A stretch of DNA of 64,000 nt from Mytilus edulis (taxonomy: Eukaryota; Mollusca; Bivalvia; Mytilida; Mytilidae), in NCBI RefSeq assembly GCF_963676685.1, contig NC_092353.1, positions 12,769,361 through 12,833,360 on the forward strand, read 5' to 3'. Numbering within the stretch: the stretch's first letter is position 1; every line of letters starts with the position of its first letter. Made by a program: the position numbers and the translations under genes. The notes beneath the pieces were generated by a model that saw only the letters and a program-made list of their open reading frames with translations, had not been told where the DNA came from and made no database searches. Positions 25,601-37,600 of the stretch are shown here, piece by piece.

Positions 25601-28600
25601 TAGAAGAGGAACACATAACAAGTTAATTTTTTCATGGTGTGATTTTTTTTTTTTATATTGAAGATGGTATCTGAAAACATGTATTTGCTTACTATTTGTA
25701 TGGTTCTATTTATATTACTTTGTGGAGAATCAACATTATCATAAGTAAAAGATTTCGTTTAAATGTCGAAATTGTTTCTCAGATAAGAAGACATTTAATA
25801 GTTTTTAGTAATTAATTTACTCAGATTAGAAGATATTAGCAATGACAATGCCTGACATGATGCTTGGGGCTTATTTAGTTTTATTGTTAATTACCCCCCC
25901 CCCCCTTTTTAAACATCCCTGGATCCGACTCTGAAGACTATTAATAATGTTTCTAATTGGTAATATCTCTGTACCGTTGTACCTTATGGTTTATGAGAAT
26001 AAAGATTATATTATATAACATTATTATTTACTACGGGTGAAAGTTGAAGTAATCTTTAAACATTTAAAAAATTAAATGTTCATCTTCTTTACGCTTAGTC
26101 TTAGAACAGCTGTTAGGACACACTATCTATGAAATTGTTGCATAGAAAGATGGAACATGTACGTATTATTTGAGCAAAAAGTGAAAGATACCCAGGGGCG
26201 GGACCAGCCATTTTTAAAAGAGGGTTCTAAACATTTGTTCCAATTTAAAACCATTGATCGTCAAAAAACGGGCGTTCAAAGCACGGAACTCTAACTGGCT
26301 CCGCCACTGAATCCAAAGGATATTTATACTCATAAGTCTATGAAACAATAAAACACCATTGCGAAAAACAAATAAAGTTAACGACCAATAGACTATTTTA
26401 TGTAAAAAACTAGTTTTGAACATTTTCATTAGTACCTAAAGAACTGTACTCACACTCTTATGCAATCTGTTTGGCACACAGAATAATTGACAAAAAGTCT
26501 CCATCTTCATGGATAATATGACCATTTCAGTCAAAATATAATACGCTGTTCTTTATAGGTCACCAGACACTTCTATCAAAAGGAATTTATAAAGAAACAC
26601 AAAAGTTTAGAAGTCAGACAAAATGACAGAAGTTACTACAACCACAGAGAACATTAGTGAAGGATACATTTTGAGAAAAATCTACAGAGGTAATTTAAAA
26701 GATTAAACTTTTAACTGGCTTGCAAGAAATATCTTAGAATGCTGAAATTAAGAATCACAATTGTTGTTTTATAAAAAGTGTTCTTTATTATCTCATCGCA
26801 AAAGGTTTTGAAAGTGCTAATATAATTCATATTTTGACAATTGTAGTTCGGCCGGAATTGTTATTAGTGAATTAAAAGTCATTATTTTAAGAAATGCGTG
26901 CAATGTATCGGTTACTCTATGAAAAGGAATATATTATGAATTTTAGAGCGAGGGCCTGATATGTGATGTGCAGTTGTACAATCATTTGCATATCTTATTT
27001 ATACGGCGATCAGATCCGGCTGCTCCTTTAGTCCTTGTACATCTCTCTGAAACATTTGCTTACTTTACAAGTTACAGTTCGTTTTTGACAAGGTTAGTGT
27101 AAGATGTTGCATGGGTGGCACAACTTTTACCATCTTGAGTTATGCCCATTTATAAACAAAAAAATTGCTGGATTTTTCGCTTCTGTTCTCTAACTTTAGT
27201 TTGCCTCAAGCAAATGTAATAAATCGTATACACAATGCATATTACCATAAAACACAGATCAAGGTTTAAATTGAGTGGCATCAATTCTACCGTTCTTGAG
27301 TTAAGGCCATTTATAAACATAAAAAATGCTGAATTTCTCGTTTCCGTTCACTAACTTTAGTTTGTCTCAACCGAATGTTAAAATCACAAATCAGTCTTAA
27401 CTACTTAAATCCTGTACATGTATCTGAATGTGGAAGTTGACACGTGTATATTTACGAGCGGGGGCATTTGTAGCCCATAGACACATTTTCCAATTTTTTT
27501 TATATGCACTGTATTTTTTTTTTGATCTTTCAGATAGCTTTGGTTGAACGGAACAATGGAAACATGTATTTGGGAATATTAGAAGATACAATGTTGACAT
27601 TTACAAAGATAATTGTTCGAAAAGTTAAGAAGAGTTTGAAGATGAATAATTCCAACTACAGATCTGTATGTCACTAAAAGATCAGATTACTTAACGATTA
27701 GTACCAGTTGCATTATAACGAAGCTTGTCTCTTGTGTGAAAAAAAAAACCCAAAATTATTCTAACAGATGACCAGTGACAAAACATTGAACAAAATCTTC
27801 AGGATTATATAAAGCAAACAAAAAAGACTTAGATGTATTTTTGAACTGTTTGTATGCCATCACATGACAAATCGAAACGATAAGGAAATTGATTTTTGGC
27901 CATATAGCAATTCTATTGTTTTACATGCATTCTGAACTCTTCCGATAGAATATTTGTGATAAGATAAACTTGACAGAAATTTGGTTGGCGGGGGGGGGGG
28001 GGGGGGGGGGGGGATAATTTTCACTCATTACAGATTTCAGAAATTGAAAAAGAAAATTTCAAATATCATGTTGCCAAAAAAAAAAGAGGGGCAAGGGTAT
28101 ATTTTTGGGGGTGAGGGTTGTCAAATGGCAACAGCATAGTGTATTGAACAAAAGCATAAAAAGAGGTAAATTTATTTATTTATATTTTTTTTGGGGGGGG
28201 GGGGGGCAATTCGCAACAGCATAGCGTATTGCACAAAAGCCAAAAATTAAATATAAATTCAAATGATATAACCAATTTTCTAAGTTTTTTGGCTACCATT
28301 ATTCTGTGTCAGAAACCTATATTGCATCAAATATTTAATTACATTCCAAATTCAGACCTGTATCATGCACAAACATTGTGTCCATTTTTGTCCCAAATGT
28401 TTAGGATTTGACCTCTGCGGTCGTATCCAGCTGCGCTTGGCGAAGCAATTTATTGTACCAGTTTGTCTGTAATAAATAAGACCGATGGAATTTTCTTTTA
28501 AATTATTTTAATTTTTTATCATGAGATATTTTTAAGATTATTTTTATATAGAACAAAATTCATATTGAATGTAGGATAAATTAATTCTGTGTCTCAGCCA

Positions 28601-31600
28601 TACAGATAACTTTACTTCAAAATAAATTTATTTTATATTTTATCATAATCCGAAATCGCATTGAAAGTGACGGTTTTTGAAACTAGAATAAATTTATTCT
28701 GTGTCACAGCTTCACCATACAGATAACTTTACTTCAAAATAAATTTATTTTATATATTATTATAATCCGAAATCGTATTGAATGTAGAATAAATCTATTC
28801 TGTGTCTCAGCCTCACCATACAGATAACTTTACTTCAAAATAAATTTATTTTATATTTTATTATAATCCGAAATCGCATTGAAACTAGAATAAATTTATT
28901 CTGTGTCACAGCCTCACCATACAGATAACTTTACTTCAAAATAAATTTATTTTATATTTTATTATAATCCGAAATCGCATTGAAACTAGAATAAATTTAT
29001 TCTGTGTCACAGCCTCACCATACAGATAACTTTACTTCAAAATAAATTTATTTTATATATTATTATAATCCGAAATCGTATTGAATGTAGAATAAATCTA
29101 TTCTGTGTCTCAGCCTCACCATACAGATAACTTTACTTCAAAATAAATTTATTTTATATTTTATTATAATCCGAAATCGCATTGAAACTAGAATAAATTT
29201 ATTCTGTGTCACAGCCTCACCATACAGATAACTTTACTTCAAAATAAATTTATTTTATATTTTATTATAATCCGAAATCGCATTGAAACTAGAATAAATT
29301 TATTCTGTGTCACAGCCTCACCATACAGATAACTTTACTTCAAAATAAATTTATTTTATATATTATTATAATCCGAAATCGCATTGAATGTAGAATAAAT
29401 TTATTCTGTGTCTCAGCCTCACCATACAGATAAATATTATCATAATCAAAAATGACATTGAATGAAGAATAAATTTATTTTATGATTTTCTCGAACTAAT
29501 AATAGATATTATGGCTCTATATAATAAATTTATTTTATACATGATCATATACAGTAAGTACCATGCATTTAGAATAAATTTATTCTATGTTGCATCCTTT
29601 ACAGAGAGTTGACTAAAAATGGACAGCTAAGTGTAGAATTCAGTATAAATTTATTTTGAAATGTAACAAATAAATACTAATATAACAGAATTGTCTTTGT
29701 TTTTCATGATTTTTTCTCAAATACATGGGTTATAGAATAAATTTATTACGTTCTGGTCCGAATTTGGCCTCTAATTGCACTTGTCAGAATTAAGAGTGAA
29801 AAAAGAGGAAAATTGGTTTTTTCCTTTTTATACGACCGCAAAATTTGAAAATTTTTTCGTCGTATATTGCTATTACGTTGGCGTCGGCGTCGTCGTCCGA
29901 ATACTTTTAGTTTTCGCACTCTAACTTTAGTAAAAGTGAATAGAAATCTATGAAATTTTAACATAAGGTTTATGACCACAAAAGGAAGGTTGGGATTGAT
30001 TTTGGGAGTTTTGGTCCCATCATTTTAGGAATAAGGGGCCAAAAAGGGCCCAAATAAGCATTTTCTTGGTTTTCGCACTATAACTTTAGTTTAAGTTAAT
30101 AGAAATCTATGAAATTTTGACACAAGGTTTATGACCACAGAAGAAAGGTTGGGATTGATTTTGGGAGTTTTGGTTCCAACAGTTTAGGAATTAGGGGCAA
30201 AAAAGGGCCCAAATAAGCATTATTCTTGGTTTTCGCACAATTAGTTTAAGTAAATAGAAATCTATGAAATTTAAACACAAGGTTTATGACCATAAAAGGA
30301 AGGTTGGTATTGATTTTGGGAGTTTTGGTCCCAACAGTTTAGGAATAAAGGGCCCAAAGGGTCCAAATTAAACTTTGTTTGATTTCATCAAAAATTGAAT
30401 AATTGGGGTTCTTTGGTATGCCGAATCTAACTGTGTATGCAGATTCTTAATTTTTGGTCCCGTTTTCAAATTGGTCTACATTAAGGTCCAAAGGGTCCAA
30501 AATTAAACTTAGTTTGATTTTAACAAAAATTGAATCCTGGGGGTTGTTTGATATGCTGAATTTAGAAATGTACTTATATTTTTAATTATTGGCCTAGTTT
30601 TCAAGTTGGTCCAAATGGGGGTCCAAAATTAAACTTTGTTCATCAAAAATTGAATAAATGGGTTCTTTGATATGCCAAATCTAACTGTGTATGTAGATTC
30701 TTAATTTTTGGTCCAGTTTTCAAATGGTCTACATTAAGGTCCAAAGGGTCCAAAATTAAACTAAGTTTGATTTTAACAAAAATTAAATTCTTGGGCTTAT
30801 TTGATATGCTTTATCTAAATATGTACTTTGATTTTTGATTATGGGCCCAGTTTTCAAGTTGGTCCAAATCAGGATTCCATATCAAGTATTGTGCAATAGC
30901 AAGAAATATCTAATTGCACAATATTGTGCAATAGCAATTAATTTTCAATTGGAGTTATCTTTCTTTGTATAGAATAGAAGTTGATAATATATGTTGGAAA
31001 TTTGCCAGACATGACTATGATGTCATTTTCTATTTTTATTTGCCAATAACTTTATGTAAAGAACTTCATTGGAAATTTGCCAATATAAAATGTTGCTGAT
31101 GAAGCTTTTTTTCCTTATCTTATCTAAAATGTTTTTAGATAATGTATGTTGGACATTTGCCAGACATGACTATGATGTCATTTTCTATTTTTATTTGCCA
31201 ATAACTTTATGTAAATAATTTCATTGGAAATTTGCCAATATAAAATGTTGCTGATGAAGTTTTTTTTTATTGTTTTATACAATTAACAATGTATATTCAC
31301 TTTTACTACCAACCAATCTTTACCATTCAGTGATAACAAGCACTTTTTTTTACATTTTAATATTTTATGATGTATTTAGAAGAGTAGTTATTGTTGCAAA
31401 CTCCATTAGAAATTTGAATTGATATCAGTTTTGGAAAAAGGGAAACGGGGATGTGAAAAAAAAGGGGGGGGGGGTTTAAATTTTTCTCATTTCAGATTTC
31501 ATAAATAAAAAGAAAATTTCTTCAAACATTTTTTTGAGAGGATTAATATTCAACAGCATAGTGAATTGCTCAAAGGCAAAAAAAATATTTTAAGTTCATT

Positions 31601-34600
31601 AGACCACATTCATTCTGTGTCAGAAACCTATGCTGTGTCAACTATTTAATTTTAGATTTAAAAAGTTTGAAGAAGAAATCTTTAATTGATTTGTAAAATC
31701 TTGACATTTGTTTTGTGTAAAAAAAAACATGTAATGTCAAAAATTTGATCACAATCCAAATTCAGAGCTGTATCACGCTTGAATGTTTTGTCCATACTTG
31801 TCCCAACTGTTCAGGGTTCGACCTCTGCGGTCGTATAAAGCTGCGCCCTGCGGAGCACCTGGTTTATTCTGCTCTCAGTTTTATTTAAATATAATCGGAA
31901 TATTCACAAAACAATTTGTAACGTTCTTTTGTTGGTAATTCATTGATTTTTAGATAGTTAGAGCATTGTTGAAGGTTTGTAGTTACATACAGATGATGGA
32001 GATTTAATTAAAGAGGTCCTGCATCATTAAGTCATTGTGCTTCTGAAGGTTATCGAAATGATAGTTTTAAACATAATTCTCAATTTTAAATATGTCGGAT
32101 ATCTTTTTTTAAAGATAGTTCTTGTTTTTAATTTTACCAGACATGGTTCACTGTGGAATTATAATTTTTTTCAATCATTCTAAAACTATTCCTACCATTG
32201 AAAAAAAAAGAATATTGAGAAAACATTAAATATAAGTATCAATCATCGTGTGTTCACAAGAAATAAGTCAAACAATGACTCTCACCTAACAGGTTTTGAT
32301 TAATTTAATTGATTGATTGTTGATTGCTAAGGTCTAGTTGCAAATAATTCATGTTTGTTCAGTACTATATTCAATTTGAACATCTGTACAACTGGGCGTA
32401 TGACATTTGCACCAATTTTGAAAATTTTCATTCTTTTATTTGCCCCGATTTCATTTTTTTCATTTGCGCCGATTTTATAATTCCTCCTATTTGGATTTAC
32501 AGGCAAGTTAATAATTTTACATGTACTATACTTTGAGGGTATATTGGTAAATCTGGTTATCAATGTTGTTCACTTATGTTTAATAGATATAGCTATAGGA
32601 AGTTCAAGATGTTGTCAACGAGACAACTCTCCATCCAAGTAACTATTTATAACAGTAAACCATTTTTAAGTTTGTTTTGATTCACATTGTTCTAGAACTT
32701 CGTTGTTACACGATGGACATATTGTTCACTTAAACAACCCAAGGAGTCATTTCTTTTATCATCGACGGCCACACATATCGAAAGCAAGTGTCCTGAAAAA
32801 TAACATATCTTACCGATGTACCACCAAATCGTGTAAAGCCAGAGGCACAACTGATTCTGATAGGAGACTATTATCATAACACAGAAAGAACATAACCATA
32901 TGGCAGTTGACAGAAAGACTGAGACTGAAGAACTACAGGTATGGTCAAGGAAAAAGTCTTGAGATGTATCTAGTAGGCCTTTAAAGACTGGGATGAAGAG
33001 TTGTCTCATTGGCACTCATACCACATCTTATTATATCTATTCAACTGTATTTACCTGTAATTTACCTTTAAAAATATCGGCGCAAATAAAATGCAGATGG
33101 ACGCAATGAAATGCAGATCGGAGCAAATGCAAAAAGCCTGTACAACTTACCCTAGTTCCATCAACAATCATGCCAGTCATTGTTAGATTCTTTTTTAGTT
33201 CTTCTTCTGAGTGTTGTTTTTCATCTCCTTTGTGTTTGTTGTTCAAATCTAATAACAATTCTACTGCATGCTGACCCAGAACTCTATCATTTAAGTCTAC
33301 TTCTATAGATAACTCTTCTGTATCAACAGATTCTAATGTGTCCATGCTTGAGGTAGAACATTTTGAATGTACATTTTCACTGCTAAATCCTGAGCGTCTT
33401 GATCTTTCTCTAAATGTCTTTCTTCTTTTCTTAGCTTTACCTGAAGGAATGACTGGGTTGAAGGTTAAATCTGGTTTTACCTGTAAAAAAAAAGTATTAT
33501 TTACATATACATGACAAATATTTTGTAAGGCTGAAATTTGAAAATAAAGGGCTTATAAACATGTAACTTAAATAAATCATTCTATACTGAAAATGTATTT
33601 GGGTTATTTTAGCATTACATGTAAGTAATTCAAAATGTACTGGAACTGTGATGAGACGACTAAAGCTGTACATTATTTCCTTGACCTTATGTAGGAGTTA
33701 CATTACTTTATGTTCCTATGTTTTATATATAACTGTCTTTCGATATTAAAATGAGATAGATCTAGATTCTAGAGTAAACCCACTGAATTCCTTCCTGCAC
33801 GAACCATTTTTGTGGTCAGCATAAAAAGAAAATCTTAGACGCGTTTGTCCAACCTTCGTTCATTGTCGATACGGGACGGTAAGGGCAAAGTAAGTTTGGT
33901 ATACTATTCTCCATCCTCACACCCCATATAACTAGCATTTATGTTATATTCTCTTTCCCTTCATTGTATCTACTTGTGTATAATGAAATTTGATGAATTT
34001 ATGTATGGTTAATTGTATATAATTATGTTATCTTGTAGCGAACGCACAGCCCTATACTGTATTTGTTTTTTGCCTACGATATTTAGTAAAGAAAAGCTTT
34101 GTTTTTGTAGGAGTAAAACCAGGGAGAAAATAAATAAATTTGATCAATTGTAAGCATCCCTATGAGTACCAATCTTATCCAAATATTAGCAGATTGTTAT
34201 GAATCACAGTTTATGGCCAAACTGAGTAAATATCTGTCTAAATTCAATTTAATTTAGAATTAAATTTAATTTAGAGAAGAAAATGCTGGTATTATATATT
34301 CTCTAACAATAAATAGATTTCTGCAGGAATGGACCAAGAGAATTTAACTTACAATCTATACTACTTATATATAGAACCTATATTTCCCATTACTATTTTC
34401 AATTTTACTAAAGAAAGAGACTGATTTCATTGAGCCACAACTCCTCTGAAACTAACCATGATGTAAATATTTTTGATATGACATATATGTAGTACATGTA
34501 GTATGTAGTGTTTTGTACTTCTAAATTTGTCTTTGAAACATCTTTATTCCACAGAAAACTCCAATTTTTGAGAAAAATATCCAAATTACCAGACTGTTTT

Positions 34601-37600
34601 CAATCCGTGTCTTATATATATGCTTTCATGCATGCTCAGTCGGCATACTGCTAAATGAAACATTTGCCAGCCAAAAGTGCAATTTTTTTTTCAAATATCA
34701 AAATAAGCAATCTCAGAAAAATTGCTCAATGTTTTCTGTTGGTATATACTTTAAACATTGCTAAAGGCTTCAAAATCTTAGAATAATAAGTATTTATTAT
34801 CTTTTAGTGAATTTTCAAAGAATACCTGTTGGTTAATCATGCATATAGAAAAAAACACATATAGATATTGTATTTAATTGGTACTCTGTATAGTTTACCC
34901 TACAGTTGCAATGTATATCTTTACCTGTACAACAGATACCATGACCTTTGAAAATTCATGATCAAGTCCACATTTAAACAGACGAATATCTGGTTCTGAG
35001 GTAACTTGTTTTATATCTTGTAAATTTTCCATAACAATATGACGAACCCCTTTACAGTATCTGAAAATAAAAATACAATTGAAGACAAATGTATGAGCCA
35101 TATTACTTAACTGGTTCCTGGACTGAATGTAAATAAGTGGTTTAAAACTAGAGACAAGAGACCAATCCTCGTATTTACAAGCAATATTCATTTGATATAT
35201 TTTCACATAGCAGATTTTGTTCATGCAAATACTCCCCTCCATCCCATGTACCCTAAAATGATAAGCTAATATCACAGTCATTTTTCAGCCATGTTAATTA
35301 TTTTCATGATAAAAAGTTTAAATACAGGTATACCATTTTATGCCCTTAATTCTTTTTCCTATGTTTTAATCATGTCAAATTAGATGTTAGAAGTGGTTTC
35401 AGCATAATCATGATTATCAAGACATGTAAAATATCTTTATTATCTGTCGATGTTTTTGTTCATTGTGTTGTTGTCTCATTAATTGATCATTGTTGATTGG
35501 TGAGTAACACTATCTTCAGCACTATTTGAAAAGCTATTTTGTGGTGGTCAGTTTTTATTGGAAGAGACTGCAGACAAATTGCCATGACAGCACTGTGACC
35601 TTTGAAAGGAAATTCGACAATCTTAATCAATTAAGGTTGGAGTTTAAGAACCTGCAAGGTGCATAGCTTGAACTTACAACGTCACTGTTGAAAATCTAGT
35701 GATCACAAGACAAACAAGGTCCACTGTCTCATGGACATATATGATATACTCCTGACATCTCCTTTTATACATATGCATGTAGCCTAGTAGTAATACAAGG
35801 GTACATGTACATAACAAAATTTTACAAAATTTATTTATAAGGTAGCCAAAACAGTATTTTTTATCCATATAACTTACTGTACTCTCAAACAACATAGGTC
35901 TGCAAAGACTCCAACAAAGCTGGTACAAAAATCCTCACATGGATGGTTTTTCCTTCTGTAGTCTTTTACATCTTCTAAAAGAGCTCTAATTCCTGCAACA
36001 AATACCTTTAACTTTAAAACCCACCAGGATCTGAAACAAAATAATAAGTAAAAATCATCTGTTCTGTCTACTTTCATACATGTTCACATGTAAAAACCTA
36101 AAACCCTCTGCTGGTATAATATTTGTATGTTCATGATGTTCTTATATGCATTAACATGATCAGTCAGGGGACTTACTGAAATAAGTGATTTTTAAATCAC
36201 TTATTTGAGTAGCAAATTCGAGGTTTTGTCACAAATCGGGATTTTGTAGGTTTTTCAAAATTTTAAACACATAGGTTTAAATAACATCTTTTAATTAGTA
36301 AAATTAAAAAATATGAACTTTTTGCTTCTTTAAGTAGCAAGGTTTATGCCTTTGATGCTATCATTTACCTGAAAATTCTATTTTAATTGAAAAAATGCTA
36401 TAATAATGGCTTTACATAATGAACATATACTTTCTTAAAAGATTTTTCACAGCAGTGGGAGTATTTTTCCTGTGAAGTTCAAGGTTTCATCTTTCAGATT
36501 ATGTAATAAAATTCGACTGTTCGCGATAAAAATTTCACTGTTCGGGGGTGTTGAAATTAGTGGGGGTTATTAAAAGAATGATACTTAAAGAAGTGATTTT
36601 TGGGAAGGAAATTGAGGTCTGATACTTAAACAAGTGATTTTTAGTCATTATCCTAGATTCAGTACAAGGTCATCACCTGAAATGACCTGGTCATCCTAGA
36701 CAACACAGATGTTGGTTCTGATAAGTTTAGAAACATAATTAGTCCCTGGATCATTAGTATTCTATATGTAAAGCTACACTAATATTAAATCACTTCTTCT
36801 AGTGATTAATTTGTACTACTTAAATAGGTGATTATTAAAGAAAGACAACTCTAACTTCCAACCTTTATGGAAATAATGTTACTTGAATCAGTGATTTAGA
36901 AAATCACTTGTTTAAGTAAGTCCCCTGACTGATGATTAATTGATATACATGTAAGACCATACATTGTTAATTTATATCAATCCCATAAAATGAAGATGAA
37001 CATTTGTAAATAAAAAAAGACATTGTATATACATAAATTAAATTTTGAAACATCATTGTCATGATTGTTTCACTGATCTAATCATCTGACTTAAAAGCAG
37101 AGAAATGACATCATTACTACTTTATATTTTATTTTAGTGAACAGGCTACAGACAGGTAGATAAAAATGAAAATTGTATCATGTTGTAAGGTATTTAAAAA
37201 AAAAAATATTATAAATTATTTCTTATAAATATAATAACCTATATGTACACTGGCTTCCGAAGCTACACAAAACACCTTACAAATATATATTTATTTCGTC
37301 TTCAAGCCCTTGTTCCACTACTAAATTGTCTATTCTTCTTACCAGCACACTTGGTACAATTAAAAACCTGATAATAAATTGTTCAAATAAGGCCTTCGAA
37401 AATAGTGGAATTAATTACTTTAGAGTGTCAAGAACTCGTTGGAAGTACTTGATAAATTGCATACTTATATTGATGATTTTAAATGTTCAAAGTTTTGATT
37501 TTTCTACCCTGTATACCACATTGCCTTACATTCTCATTAAGAAAAAATTCACACACCTAATTAAATGGGTATTTAAAAAGTCAGAATGTGAATATATATG

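Noticed and set aside
27990..28013. Poly-G run as a regulatory G-quadruplex
   Set aside because: It lies inside a transposon copy and similar runs vary between copies; nothing ties it to a gene.
28555..29440. CRISPR-like regular repeats
   Set aside because: Units of about 101 bases are contiguous with no unique spacers, in a eukaryotic intron; this is a satellite array.
32692..33015. 107-codon minus-strand frame with hydrophobic stretches
   Set aside because: Its start lies in the interspersed repeat (CATTGGCACTCATACC) and no splice signals join it to the flanking exons of the 399-residue gene.
33037..33150. Extension of exon 4 of the 399-residue gene past 33151
   Set aside because: The frame stays open, but a strong donor (AGG/GTAAGT) at 33151 and the phase-0 fit with the exon at 13824 favour splicing; a retained-intron form remains possible.
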